Assembly: GCA_036398175.1 (NCBI GenBank)
Contig: DASWHL010000042.1
Coordinates: 1 to 16,603 of the forward strand
Direction of reading: 5' to 3'
Length of the DNA: 16,603 bases
Origin: JAOTWJ01 sp036398175
GTDB lineage: Bacteria; Gemmatimonadota; Gemmatimonadetes; Gemmatimonadales; GWC2-71-9
The translations under genes and the position numbers were made by a program. Of this stretch, positions 1 through 7,828 are shown one piece after another. The notes beneath the pieces are model-generated. The model ran no database searches and was not told the DNA's origin. It saw nothing but the letters and a program-made list of their open reading frames with translations. The first letter of the stretch is position 1; the number at the start of each line of letters is the position of its first letter.

Positions 1-909
1 GGCCTGATGGTCTCCGATGCGGCCACGCCCTACCCGCAGCTCGGCTTCGAAATCCGCGCGTGGCGCTTCGTGCTCCGGTCGTTCACCGGTGAGCTGGAAA
101 CGCTCGAGGGCCGGAAACGCTACCTGTCGAGCCACCGGCTCGACTACGAGACCCCCACCCTGGTCCTCTCCTTTGGCGAGGCCAACCTCTACGCGCCGGC
201 GTCCGGTGGGACGTTCCTCCGGTTCCTGAATCCGGCGGAGTTCCTGTTCTTCGATCACGACAACCAGCCCGACGACGCCATCCAGAACCTCATGCTGGAC
301 GTACAGGTCTGGTGGCGGCGCGGCAGCCTGGTGCTCGGCGCGGAAGGCCTGCTCGACGATCTGGACGTCCAGCCGGTGTTCGGGGGTGGGGATCCCGCGC
401 CGCCCCGCTACGCCTTCACGCTGCGCGCGTCCTGGGTGCCGCCCGCGGCGCCCGTCGAGGTGAGCGCGGAGTACGGTCAGGTGTCGTCCTACGCCTACCG
501 TACCGGCAGCCCGAGCCCCGACCGGTACAGCTACCTCGGACGCGGGTTGGGAGAGCAGTACGCCGACTTCGATCGGGCCGCGCTCACGGTCGAGTACGCC
601 ACCCCGGTCCGCGGCTTGCTGCTGCGGCCGGGCGTTGCCCTGCTGCGGGCGGGCGAGGGCGACCTCCGCGCACCGTTCCCCACCAACGTGGACGAGTTCT
701 ACGGGTCGCCTGCGCTCTTCCTGGGCGTGCGGGAGACGACGGTGCGGGCGGCGCTCGCGGGCCGGTATCAGCCGGTTCGCTACGCCTGGCTGGCCTGGGA
801 CGTGGGCTACAACCGGATCCGGAACCGCAATCACGTGCCGGACGCCGCGGAGAACCTTTTCTCGGCGGCGGCCGAGCTGGGCGTCCGCGTAGACCTCCCG
901 TTGCGCTAG
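1..909 (+). CDS. Wzi-like outer-membrane beta-barrel protein, 5' end cut by the window
   Basis: The open frame runs from base 1 with no stop, so the gene almost certainly begins upstream; the first in-window ATG at 7 is probably internal. The visible 302 residues are rich in alternating aromatic and polar positions (for example EFLFFDHDN, DVQVWWRRGSLVLGAEGLLDD, PVRYAWLAWDVGYN), typical of amphipathic beta-strands of an outer-membrane barrel. The pattern of an Asn-Pro, a run of aromatic residues, then an acidic 'LLDD' stretch resembles the capsule-assembly Wzi family, whose members anchor capsule polysaccharide at the outer membrane. No signal peptide can be seen because the N-terminus is missing. 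It ends 13 bases before the next gene, probably in the same transcript. Another polysaccharide-linked porin is possible; barrel is confident, Wzi moderate. Confidence 0.62.
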   Translation, partial: GLMVSDAATPYPQLGFEIRAWRFVLRSFTGELETLEGRKRYLSSHRLDYETPTLVLSFGEANLYAPASGGTFLRFLNPAEFLFFDHDNQPDDAIQNLMLDVQVWWRRGSLVLGAEGLLDDLDVQPVFGGGDPAPPRYAFTLRASWVPPAAPVEVSAEYGQVSSYAYRTGSPSPDRYSYLGRGLGEQYADFDRAALTVEYATPVRGLLLRPGVALLRAGEGDLRAPFPTNVDEFYGSPALFLGVRETTVRAALAGRYQPVRYAWLAWDVGYNRIRNRNHVPDAAENLFSAAAELGVRVDLPLR

Positions 910-922
910 GACGCCTCGCGCC

Positions 923-1747
923 ATGATCGGGGCCTGGCTGGCCGCGCTGGCCCTCGTGGCGGCCGACCTCGCGGTCCGCGCCGCGCGACTCCAGGTCCTG
1001 CTCGGCGCCCAGCGGCTTCCGCGGCTCGGCGGCGCGGTTGCCGTGAACGCTTTGGGCGACGCCGCGTCCGCCGCCACGCCGGCGCGCCTGGGTGGGGAGC
1101 CCGCGCGGTTCCTGGCCCTCCGCCGCCGCAACACGCCCGGCCCGGCCGCCACCGTGGCCCTCGCGACGGAGCGGGTCGTGGACATGGGCCTGGCCGCCCT
1201 GGTGACGCTCGGCGCCGCCGGCCTGCTGGGCACGCGGGGTTTCGGCGACGTGGCGGACTACGCGGCGCGGTTCGCCCAACCCGCGATGCTGCCGTGGGTG
1301 CTCGCGGTGGTGGCGCTCCTTCTGGCGGGTGCGGTGGCCGCGGTCCTTCTTCGATCCCGGTTTCCGCGCGCCGACGCGTCCGTGCGGGACGCGCTGGCGC
1401 ACGCGCGATCCCTGGGCGGCCGCCGCCTGGCCCTCGCCGTCGCCCTGACAGCGCTGAGCATGGCCGCCCGCGTGGCCGTGCTGCCCGTGCTGCTGTGGGG
1501 CGCCGGCGCGCTCGGCAACCCGGTCACGGCCGCGGTGGGGTCGTTTGCGCTGATCTACGCCCAACTGCTGCTTCCCACGCCCGCCGGCGCGGGTGGGGTG
1601 GAACTGGGGTTCGTGCTGGGCGTGGCGCCCGCCCTCGCGCCGGGCGACGTGGCTGGCCTGCTCATCACGTGGCGGGTGTTCACCCTGGCGATCCCCGCGG
1701 GGCTGGGGGCGGTCGTGTTCGTGACGGGGCGCGGGCGGGCGGACTGA
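923..1747 (+). CDS. Flippase-like integral membrane protein, LPG-synthase TM (UPF0104/YbhN) family
   Basis: 274 residues, almost wholly hydrophobic, with about seven predicted membrane segments. The N-terminal third carries 'NALGDAASAATPARLGGEPARF', split here as NALGDAASAATPARLGG then EPARF, matching the conserved 'tPar-GE-R' region of the family. The C-terminal third has LLLPTPAGAGGVELGF, the family's Pro-Gly-rich loop before a conserved Glu. These proteins are the membrane part of lysyl-phosphatidylglycerol synthases without the aminoacyl-transferase domain; many are proposed lipid or lipid-linked-glycan transporters, so activity is unproven. It is short: most relatives are near 320 residues and carry one or two additional N-terminal membrane helices. 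ATG at 923 has AGGA about 11 bases upstream. It follows the Wzi-like gene by 13 bases and its 3' end overlaps the convergent glycosyltransferase gene. Confidence 0.8.
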   Translation: MIGAWLAALALVAADLAVRAARLQVLLGAQRLPRLGGAVAVNALGDAASAATPARLGGEPARFLALRRRNTPGPAATVALATERVVDMGLAALVTLGAAGLLGTRGFGDVADYAARFAQPAMLPWVLAVVALLLAGAVAAVLLRSRFPRADASVRDALAHARSLGGRRLALAVALTALSMAARVAVLPVLLWGAGALGNPVTAAVGSFALIYAQLLLPTPAGAGGVELGFVLGVAPALAPGDVAGLLITWRVFTLAIPAGLGAVVFVTGRGRAD

Positions 1748-2894
1748 TCTCGATCGCCTCGCGGTAGATCCCAAGGAGCGCGCCGAAGGTCCGGTCCCAG
1801 CCGTACGTCGCGGCCGACCTGTGGGCCGCCGTCCGGATCACGGTGCCGTCCGCGGTGAGGAGCGTGCCCACCGCGTCGCACCAGGCCTTGGGGTCGGCGG
1901 CGGGCACGGTGCGGGCCCACGACGCCCCCGCGAGCCGCGCGGCCAGTGCGCCGGCGGCGGCGCCCACGATCGGCAGGCCGCAAGCCGCGGCCTCGAGCGC
2001 CGCGAGCCCGAACGTCTCGTGCGGGCTGGGCGCCACGTACACGTCCGCGCTCGCGTAGGCGCGTGCGAGACGCGCGCGATCGGTCTCGAACGGCAGGACG
2101 GCGAGCATCTCGGGCGTTCTCGCCGCCATCGCCGCCAGGTCTCTACGCCACCCGCCGTCTCCGATCAGCACCAGCTTGAGGCCGTACCGCCGGTGCAACT
2201 CGGGCAGCGCGTGGAGCACCACGCGCAGGTTCTTCTCGACGGTGAGCCGGCCCGCGAACAGCGCCACAGGGCGGCCGGCGGCGCCGACTTCGGCTTTCCA
2301 CGCGGGGTCGCGCGCCGCGGGGCGGAACGTCTCCAGGTCCACGCCGAAGGGCACGAGCCGCCGCTCCCGGAGGCCGGCCCCGGCCATCGCCTCCATTGCG
2401 GCCTCGGATGCGCCGACCACGCAACGGCACTGGCCGAACGCCCGGCGGAGATACGCGGCGATGCCGCGCTGGAGCACGGCGCGGGCCGGGCCAGGCCAGC
2501 CGCGGGCCAGCGTACGGAGCACCGCGCCCGCGAGGTCGAGGTGAAAGAACCCGATGACGGGGATCGCGAGCTTCCGGGCGCCAAACCGGAGCAGCCACGG
2601 TGCCAGGTAGAGGCTGCCCAGCTCGATCACGTCCGGGCGCTCGCGTTCGAGAATCCGCCGGAGCCGGCCCGGGCCCGTCAGCACGTGGTAGCCGGGGCTG
2701 GCGGGCGCCGCCGGGCCGCCGATCCGGTACAGATGGCTGCCGTGCCAGGCGCCGTCGGTGGTTTTGGGTCCGGGTGCCACGATCACGTGCTCGACGTCAG
2801 GGCGGGCGGCACACCACCGGGCCTTGGCGCGGAGGTACGTGCCGACGCCGCCACCGGTCTCGGAGAAGAACTCGGTGAGATCGAGGATCTTCAG
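1680..2894 (-). CDS. GT4 family glycosyltransferase with probable CTG start
   Basis: A GT-B fold, family 4 glycosyltransferase of 404 residues if started at CTG 2894-2892. The first ATG/GTG in frame (GTG at 2786) would delete the N-terminal beta-strand and glycine-rich loop. Translating upstream gives LKILDLTEFFSETGGGVGTYL, whose GGGVGTYL loop is a standard GT4 feature, followed by a helix. No ATG or GTG precedes it in frame. The CTG overlaps the upstream gene's TGA (CTGA), with GAGGAG 11 bases before it. Later motifs are GRLTVEKN (about 215-222), LVLIGDGGW, and the retaining-GT4 E-x7-E in HETFGLAALE (E293, E301). Donor and acceptor cannot be read from sequence; a nucleotide-sugar donor and a lipid or glycan acceptor are likely. 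The 3' end overlaps the convergent membrane gene by 68 bases. The last 20 or so residues are Pro/Arg-rich and probably disordered. Confidence 0.85.
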   Translation of the reverse strand: MKILDLTEFFSETGGGVGTYLRAKARWCAARPDVEHVIVAPGPKTTDGAWHGSHLYRIGGPAAPASPGYHVLTGPGRLRRILERERPDVIELGSLYLAPWLLRFGARKLAIPVIGFFHLDLAGAVLRTLARGWPGPARAVLQRGIAAYLRRAFGQCRCVVGASEAAMEAMAGAGLRERRLVPFGVDLETFRPAARDPAWKAEVGAAGRPVALFAGRLTVEKNLRVVLHALPELHRRYGLKLVLIGDGGWRRDLAAMAARTPEMLAVLPFETDRARLARAYASADVYVAPSPHETFGLAALEAAACGLPIVGAAAGALAARLAGASWARTVPAADPKAWCDAVGTLLTADGTVIRTAAHRSAATYGWDRTFGALLGIYREAIEISPPARAPSRTRPPPAPRGSPG

Positions 2895-4021
2895 CGCCGC
2901 GCCAGCTCCTCGTACGCGCCCGTGAGCGGCGCGAACGCGGCGTCCCAGGTCCGCGCTTCCGCCCAGGCGCGCGCGTTGTGGCCCAGGCGCCGGCGCAGCG
3001 GCGGGTCGTCGGCCAGGCGCCGGATCCCGTCGGCGAACGCCTCGACGTCTCCGGGCGGGCAGAGGATGCCGTTGACGCCGTCCCGCACGTTCTCGATGGT
3101 GCCGCCGTCGCGCACGCCCACCACCGGCAGGCCGGAGGCGAACGCTTCCAGCACCACGTTCCCCAGCGTCTCCGAGCGCGACGGGAAGACGAAGACGTCG
3201 GCGGCGGAATAGGCGTCGCTGAGCGCCCGTCCCTCGAGGTAGCCGGCGAACGTCACGTCGTCCGGCGCCCGGGCGCGCATCACCCCCGAGTACGCGCCGT
3301 CGCCCACGAGCGTGAGGTGGAGCGACCGCCCGTCGCGCGAGCGGAGCCGCGCGTACGCGTCGAAGAGCACCGGCAGATCCTTCTCGGGCGTCAGGCGTCC
3401 CACGTACAGCAGCCTGAGCGGTTCGGCCGCCCCGTTACCTCCGTCGCGGGCCCTGGCCGCGGGCACGAACCGCGCGGTATCCACGCCGCGCGGCCACACC
3501 CGCACGTTCCGGAACCCGCGCTCCGTCAGCTCGCGTCGGTTCGTTTCACTCGGGCAGAACGTCGCGGCCGCCTGGTTGTGGAACCAGCGGAGATACCGCC
3601 AGCACAGCTCGCCGGACCAGCCGAACCCGTAATACGGCAGGTAGCGCGGGATGTTGGTGTGGAACGACGCCAGCGCGGGGACGCCGAGCGTGACCGCGGT
3701 CTGAAGCCCGGTCAACCCCAGCGAGTACTCGGTGACGAGGTGGATCACGTGGGGCCGGAAGGCCGCGACTTCGCGCACCACCCGCGGGGAGAGCGGCAGT
3801 GCCAGCGTGAGATCCGGATAGCGGGGCAGGGGAACGCCGGGGACGCGCAGCACGCGCACGCCCGGCGGGACCGGCGCGTCGCCACGCGGACGCCACGAAA
3901 CGGGCGCGGCGACCAGCACCTCGTGGCCGTTTGCCGTGAGGTGCCGGATCAGGCGGTCCAGGAGCAGGGCCACCCCGTTCCGCTGCGGCAGGAACGTCTC
4001 CGAGAACAGCGCGATCCGCAC
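2891..4021 (-). CDS. GT4 family glycosyltransferase, MgtA/SqdX-like
   Basis: 376 residues, full GT-B length. The N-terminus MRIALFSETFLPQRNGV matches the MgtA (GDP-mannose-dependent mannosyltransferase) and SqdX (sulfoquinovosyltransferase) branch, where this loop contacts the acceptor. The central region has ASFHTNIPRY (about 118-127), also typical of that branch. The C-terminal domain has YVGRLTPEKD (206-215), LVGDG (238-242), and SETLGNVVLEA with the E284-x7-E292 pair that binds the nucleotide sugar. It probably transfers a hexose to a lipid or glycan at the cytoplasmic membrane face; the exact sugar is not predictable. GTG at 4021 is the only reasonable start and has no clear Shine-Dalgarno. 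It lies 43 bases after the barrel gene and overlaps the next glycosyltransferase, so the two enzymes probably act in succession. Confidence 0.88.
   Translation of the reverse strand: MRIALFSETFLPQRNGVALLLDRLIRHLTANGHEVLVAAPVSWRPRGDAPVPPGVRVLRVPGVPLPRYPDLTLALPLSPRVVREVAAFRPHVIHLVTEYSLGLTGLQTAVTLGVPALASFHTNIPRYLPYYGFGWSGELCWRYLRWFHNQAAATFCPSETNRRELTERGFRNVRVWPRGVDTARFVPAARARDGGNGAAEPLRLLYVGRLTPEKDLPVLFDAYARLRSRDGRSLHLTLVGDGAYSGVMRARAPDDVTFAGYLEGRALSDAYSAADVFVFPSRSETLGNVVLEAFASGLPVVGVRDGGTIENVRDGVNGILCPPGDVEAFADGIRRLADDPPLRRRLGHNARAWAEARTWDAAFAPLTGAYEELARR
2906..2911 (-). promoter_or_regulatory. Shine-Dalgarno for the CTG-started glycosyltransferase
   Basis: GAGGAG on the minus strand, 11 bases before CTG 2894-2892 and inside the last codons of the upstream glycosyltransferase gene. 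It supports translation starting at the overlap, not at GTG 2786. Because it also encodes Glu-Glu of the upstream protein, it is suggestive only. Confidence 0.4.
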
Positions 4022-4064
4022 GCGTGCAAGCTATGGCAGGGACTGGACTTCGGCCAGCCGGGAC

Positions 4065-5447
4065 CTACCAGAAGAGGGTGAGGCGGCCATGGGCGCCGTC
4101 AAAGCTCCCGTGCCCGGTTCCGGGGTCGCCGTCCAGGTCGAGGCGATATCCGCCTTCCACCCAGAATCTGTTCCCGAAGCGCCACCCCACCTCGAGACGG
4201 AGCCGCGTGTTCCGTCTGCCTACCGATCCCTCGACACTGGGCACCTGGCCCTCTCCCCGAATGACGTCTCGCCGGTCCATCTCGAATGCCGATTCGGCCT
4301 TGAGCCCGAACGCGGCCAGGTAGCGGATCTGGATCCGGCCCCGCCATGCCCGGTCTTCGTAGTCCACGTCGGGCGCGGCGCCGTTGCGGAACGCCTTGGT
4401 CTGCGGCCGGTGCTCTCGCAGCAGCCAGGTCTCGACGCGCCACCGCGCCCAGGGTTCGACCAGAACGAACCCGCCGAGCTGGCTCGTGCGTTCCACGAGA
4501 CGAAAATCGTCCTCGAGTCGCCCACTCGCGAGTGGGGTCCGGTCCATCACCGCCCGCACCCGTGTGGCCATCACCCCGGCGCGCACGCGCGGCACCGTGG
4601 TCCACTCCACCAGCCCCGCGGCCATCGCGAACCGCTCGTCCTGGCGGAAGCCTGAATCGGGCACGACCTGGTCGTAGGCGCGCACCGTGGACGGCAGCGC
4701 GGTGCCGAGGTCGGCCTCGATCCGGAGGTGCGCGCCGATCCGGCGGTGCACCGTGGCCCGGAGGGCCCAGGGCTGCCGTTCGTAGTCCAGCGCCGTCGGC
4801 GCGAAGGCGCGGTCCACCTCGAGCCCCTGGTAGATGGCCTGCGAGAACGCGTCCAGGGCGGTGAGCGACACGGTGGCCGCGCCGGAGCGGTCGCGCCACC
4901 CGCCGCCCAGCGTGATGTCCATGTCGGGTTTGTCCGCGAGCAGAGTCCCCTCCCCGAAGGCGAACACGCCGGGCGCCCACTGTTTCTCGACGTTGAACCG
5001 GGGGAGACTGCGGGCCAGCCCCGGCCGGTCCTCCTTGTCGAGGGTGAACCCGACGCGCCACCCGCGGCCGAGGGCGACCCGGGCCTTCAGGTCCAGGCCC
5101 GCGATGAGGTACCGGTGGTTGATCGAGCCGCCCCAGTAGCGGGCGCCGTTGTCCCGCGACCGCCAGGCGTAGTCGTCACCCAGCGCGGGGTGCATCGAGA
5201 TCTCGTCCATCGCGTGCTCGTCGTCCACCTCGGGATGAAACCGCTGGAGCCAGCCCAGGTCGTTGAGGCGGCCGCCGTCCACCGCGCCGCGGTCGAGCAC
5301 GTAGAGCCACGTGCGGTCGGACCAGCCGAGGATGGTGGCGTGGAGTGACGCGGAATCCATTTGCGCGGTGGCCGTGTGGGGCACGACGACGGCCGGCGCG
5401 ACCACGACCAGCCGCCACAGCGCCGCGAGCCCGGCGCGGCGTGCCAT
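4065..5447 (-). CDS. Outer-membrane beta-barrel protein of unknown function
   Basis: 460 residues from ATG 5447. The start is fixed by a TGATG overlap with the upstream gene and by a signal peptide: MARRAGLAALWRLVV, a hydrophobic core, then HTATAQ with cleavage likely after residue 29. The mature protein has repeated alternating hydrophobic/polar strands (WRVGFTLDKEDR, ALRATVHRRIGAHLRIEADLG, WRGRIQIRYLAAFGLKAE) and ends in RLTLFW, an aromatic-terminated strand of the type recognised by the Bam machinery. The reading frame stays open upstream to 6320, but that part is another gene's shadow. I do not recognise a named family; a porin, glycan-export barrel or structural outer-membrane protein are all possible. 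Its position between a CPBP protein and two glycosyltransferases suggests a role in surface glycan assembly. Confidence 0.78.
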   Translation of the reverse strand: MARRAGLAALWRLVVVAPAVVVPHTATAQMDSASLHATILGWSDRTWLYVLDRGAVDGGRLNDLGWLQRFHPEVDDEHAMDEISMHPALGDDYAWRSRDNGARYWGGSINHRYLIAGLDLKARVALGRGWRVGFTLDKEDRPGLARSLPRFNVEKQWAPGVFAFGEGTLLADKPDMDITLGGGWRDRSGAATVSLTALDAFSQAIYQGLEVDRAFAPTALDYERQPWALRATVHRRIGAHLRIEADLGTALPSTVRAYDQVVPDSGFRQDERFAMAAGLVEWTTVPRVRAGVMATRVRAVMDRTPLASGRLEDDFRLVERTSQLGGFVLVEPWARWRVETWLLREHRPQTKAFRNGAAPDVDYEDRAWRGRIQIRYLAAFGLKAESAFEMDRRDVIRGEGQVPSVEGSVGRRNTRLRLEVGWRFGNRFWVEGGYRLDLDGDPGTGHGSFDGAHGRLTLFW

Positions 5448-6130
5448 CAGCCCCGGAGCAGGAAGAAGTCGAGTGCCAGCCCGACGGCCGCGTGGATCGC
5501 GACCACGTACCAGATGGACCGCGTGCGGAGCACGAGCCAGCCGAACAGCAGGCTCGCGGGAAACGCCGCCGCGAGTTCCACGCCGGGCTTGCCGACATGC
5601 ACCAGCGTGACGATGCCGGCCTGGAGCACGTTCGCGGCCCACGGGCCGAGCGGCCGCTCGAGGCCCAGCAGCAGGAAGCCGCGGAAATGGTACTCGAAGC
5701 CCGTGTAGTACAGCACGTAGCCCACCGCGTGGGGGAGAAACGCGGCCAGCGTGAGCTCGGGCGATCCGAGCGGGTACACCGCGGCCAGCTCCGCCGACGT
5801 GGCGCTGCTCCACCCGATGGCAATGCCGATCGGGACACCCGCGGCGAGCCAGGCGAGTCCCTCCCGGACGTTCCCGAGCCCGGCGCCGAGGTCGCGCGGT
5901 CCCCGGCCGAGCAGCGTGCGCGACAGTGCGGCCGGCACGATGCCGAGGAGGACGAACGCCGCGAGAAACGAGAGGAGGCCGTTGAGCTCGGGCCCGGTGA
6001 CGCGCAGCCAGGCCCCGTCGTGCCCCAGCGCGCCGATCGTGTCCGACCGCCCGAAATACCAGTAGATGGCGGGGAGCACGGGCCCCAGCGCCAGCGCCCA
6101 CGGCCAGCGCCGCGAGGGTGCCGCTACCAC
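5447..6130 (-). CDS. CPBP-family intramembrane protease-like protein
   Basis: 227 residues from GTG 6130, which overlaps the upstream stop (GTGGTAG) and removes an Arg-rich non-membrane leader that an upstream start at 6238 would add. Several membrane helices are visible (WALALGPVLPAIYWYF, LLSFLAAFVLLGIVP, AAGVPIGIAIGW and others). Motif 1 of the CPBP (Rce1-like) family normally reads EExxxR; here it is FEYHFRG (E146, R150), with the first Glu replaced by Phe. Motif 2 is LVHVGKPGVE (H178, E185) and the last motif is IHAAVGLALD (H213, D221), with Gly where Asn/Asp is usual. This pattern, with HxGKPxxE and RTRS, fits a recognised CPBP subgroup, so it is not obviously broken. Proteolysis, membrane-protein maturation or a non-enzymatic role are possible. 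It is coupled by overlap to both neighbours. Confidence 0.82.
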   Translation of the reverse strand: MVAAPSRRWPWALALGPVLPAIYWYFGRSDTIGALGHDGAWLRVTGPELNGLLSFLAAFVLLGIVPAALSRTLLGRGPRDLGAGLGNVREGLAWLAAGVPIGIAIGWSSATSAELAAVYPLGSPELTLAAFLPHAVGYVLYYTGFEYHFRGFLLLGLERPLGPWAANVLQAGIVTLVHVGKPGVELAAAFPASLLFGWLVLRTRSIWYVVAIHAAVGLALDFFLLRG

Positions 6131-7107
6131 GGGTCTCCGCCGCGCTCGAGCCACCGCACGGTAGCGGTGATGCCATCGCGCAGTGGGCGCGGCGCGTAAC
6201 CGAGGTCGCGCTCGGCGGGCGCGGAGGACGACGGCCAATCGCGTGCGAACAGGTCCACCCAGTCCCTCGTGATGAACGGTGTGGCGCCAAATCTAGCCGT
6301 GAGTTCGGCGATCCCCGCAACCAGGCGGGCGAGCGGGATGGGGAGGGGCACCACGACCCGCTTCCGTCCCGTCACGTCCCCGACGATCCGCAGGAACTCG
6401 CGCACCGAGAGGTTGGCGCCCCCCAGCGTGTACGCTTCTCCCGCGCGTCCCGCCCGCGCCGCCCCCAGCAGGCCCTCCACCACGTCTCCCACGAACACCC
6501 AGGCTGCCCGGGCGCCGCCGTCCGCGAGGCGCGTCCGGAACACGCCGCGCCGATACTGATCAATCAGCAGGGTCACCGAGTTGGCCGGCGTGAGCGGCCC
6601 GGGCCCGAACACGCGGCCCGGCCGGACCATGACCGCGTGGCGCCCCCGAGCCACATGGTCGCGCACCACCCGCTCCGCCGCGGCCTTGGTGCGCTGGTAC
6701 GCCGTGAGCAGCGGTCGCTCCGCGCCGTTCTCCGCGGGCTCGACGAGGTTGGTGGATGCGTACACGATCCGGGAGACCCCGGCCGCGGCCGCCGCGTCAC
6801 AGAGCAGCTCCGTGCCGACGACATTCACGCGGTGATACTCGGTCGGGTCGCGCGCCCACGGCCTGGCACACCCGGCCAGATGGTACACGATGCCGGCCCC
6901 GCGGACCGTCCGCGCCACCGCGGCGGCGTCCGCGATGTCGCCCGGCACCAGCTCCACGCCCGGCAGCCGCAGCGGCGCCGGCAGCTCCGCCGCCGGCCGC
7001 CGCGCCAACGCCCGCACCCGCGCCCCATCGGTCGCCAGGCGATGCACCAGATGCGACCCGATGAACCCCGTCCCCCCCGTAACCGCCACGACGTCGTCCC
7101 TCAGCAT
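6124..7107 (-). CDS. NAD(P)-dependent extended SDR epimerase/dehydratase/reductase
   Basis: 327 residues from ATG 7107. A Rossmann nucleotide-binding loop TGGTGFIG lies at residues 10-17, an acidic GDI at about 56-58, the active-site Ser/Thr at YASTN (S118/T119) and the catalytic YxxxK at Y137/K141 (AYQRTK). The C-terminal part (YTLGGANLSVREFL) matches the substrate domain of sugar-nucleotide epimerases, dihydroflavonol-reductase-like and HpnA-like proteins. It probably modifies a sugar nucleotide used by the downstream glycosyltransferases, but a steroid or isoprenoid substrate cannot be excluded. Start choice is uncertain: GGGAGG is only one base before ATG 7107, whereas GTG 7089 has GAGGG eight bases upstream and still leaves the Rossmann loop intact. 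It heads a leftward five-gene operon and is divergent from the methyltransferase gene. Confidence 0.86.
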   Translation of the reverse strand: MLRDDVVAVTGGTGFIGSHLVHRLATDGARVRALARRPAAELPAPLRLPGVELVPGDIADAAAVARTVRGAGIVYHLAGCARPWARDPTEYHRVNVVGTELLCDAAAAAGVSRIVYASTNLVEPAENGAERPLLTAYQRTKAAAERVVRDHVARGRHAVMVRPGRVFGPGPLTPANSVTLLIDQYRRGVFRTRLADGGARAAWVFVGDVVEGLLGAARAGRAGEAYTLGGANLSVREFLRIVGDVTGRKRVVVPLPIPLARLVAGIAELTARFGATPFITRDWVDLFARDWPSSSAPAERDLGYAPRPLRDGITATVRWLERGGDPW

Positions 7108-7195
7108 CCCTCCCAGCGACAAAGACGTATCCCTACCCAACCCTACACAATCATCTCCCCATCAGCGATCCGACGCCGCCCCACCCCCCCCGCTG

Positions 7196-7216
7196 CACGC
7201 TACACGCTACACGCTG
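7196..7216 (+). repeat. Three 7-bp tandem repeats in the divergent intergenic region
   Basis: CACGCTA, CACGCTA, CACGCTG lie head to tail in the 128-base gap between the divergent SDR and methyltransferase genes. They sit just upstream of a TATTAT hexamer. A binding site for a regulator or simple slippage are both possible. Confidence 0.5.
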
Positions 7217-7224
7217 CCCGGCTT

Positions 7225-7230
7225 TATTAT
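7225..7230 (+). promoter_or_regulatory. Candidate -10 hexamer for leaderless methyltransferase mRNA
   Basis: TATTAT ends five bases before ATG 7236, and the start has no Shine-Dalgarno (TCTCCC instead). This spacing puts transcription initiation at or next to the A of ATG. No convincing -35 is visible. The same layout recurs before the asparaginase and hemW genes. Confidence 0.35.
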
Positions 7231-7235
7231 CTCCC

Positions 7236-7826
7236 ATGCGCGGCCTCGAACACATCCCCTGGCTCTACGACGCGTTCATGTCCCTGTTCGAATGGACCGG
7301 CCTCCAACGCTGGCGCGTGTGGCTGGTGGGCGGTGCCCGCGGTTTCACGCTGGAAGTAGGCTGCGGCACCGGCCGCAACCTCCCACTCTATCAGGACGGC
7401 GCGCGCGTGGTGGGGCTCGAGCTGGACCACCACGTGCTCCGCACCGCGCGCCGCCGCGCCGGCCACATCCCGCTCGTGGTCGGCAACGCCGAAGACCTGC
7501 CGTTCCGCGACCGCGCGTTCGACACGGTGGTGAGCGGTCTCGTGTTCTGTAGCGTGCGGAACGCGGGTCGCGGCCTCTCGGAAGTGCACCGCGTCCTGCG
7601 GCCCAGCGGCGAATTCCGGCTCTTGGAGCACGTCCGATCCACGTCGCCTGTGGGCGCCGCGGTGCAGGACGTGGTGCAGCCCGCCTGGACCTGGATTGCC
7701 GGCGGCTGCCATCCCAACCGCGACACTGAGGCCGCCGTCGCAGCCGCCGGCTTCCGGATTGACGCCACCACCCGACGAGCACGGAACCACATGCGTCGCT
7801 TCGCCGCCCATCCCGCCCCGAGGTAA
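7236..7826 (+). CDS. Class I SAM-dependent methyltransferase, METTL7/thiol-methyltransferase-like
   Basis: 196 residues. Motif I LEVGCGTGRN (39-48) binds S-adenosylmethionine; the acidic end of beta-2 is VGLELD; GNAEDLPFRDRAFDTVVS covers motifs II and following; VHRVLRPSGEFRLLEHVRS is the usual post-motif region of Methyltransf_11 proteins. The C-terminal QPAWTWIAGGCHPNRDT resembles the METTL7 (TMT1) and related bacterial proteins, which methylate thiols, more than UbiE quinone methylases. The N-terminal WLYDAFMSLFEW may associate with membrane. Substrate is not determined by sequence. It is the first gene of a rightward pair: its stop TAA is next to the Shine-Dalgarno of the YfiT-like gene, two bases apart from that ATG. 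Confidence 0.85.
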   Translation: MRGLEHIPWLYDAFMSLFEWTGLQRWRVWLVGGARGFTLEVGCGTGRNLPLYQDGARVVGLELDHHVLRTARRRAGHIPLVVGNAEDLPFRDRAFDTVVSGLVFCSVRNAGRGLSEVHRVLRPSGEFRLLEHVRSTSPVGAAVQDVVQPAWTWIAGGCHPNRDTEAAVAAAGFRIDATTRRARNHMRRFAAHPAPR

Positions 7827-7828
7827 CC

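Noticed and set aside
584..1774. Large antisense open frames over the first two genes
   Set aside because: His/Arg/Gly/Pro-rich composition typical of shadow frames in high-GC DNA, no recognisable domain, and full overlap with well-supported genes.
5448..6320. Upstream extension of the barrel gene to 6320
   Set aside because: It reads through the CPBP gene in another frame, is Arg/Pro-rich and lacks family features; the signal peptide fixes the start at 5447.
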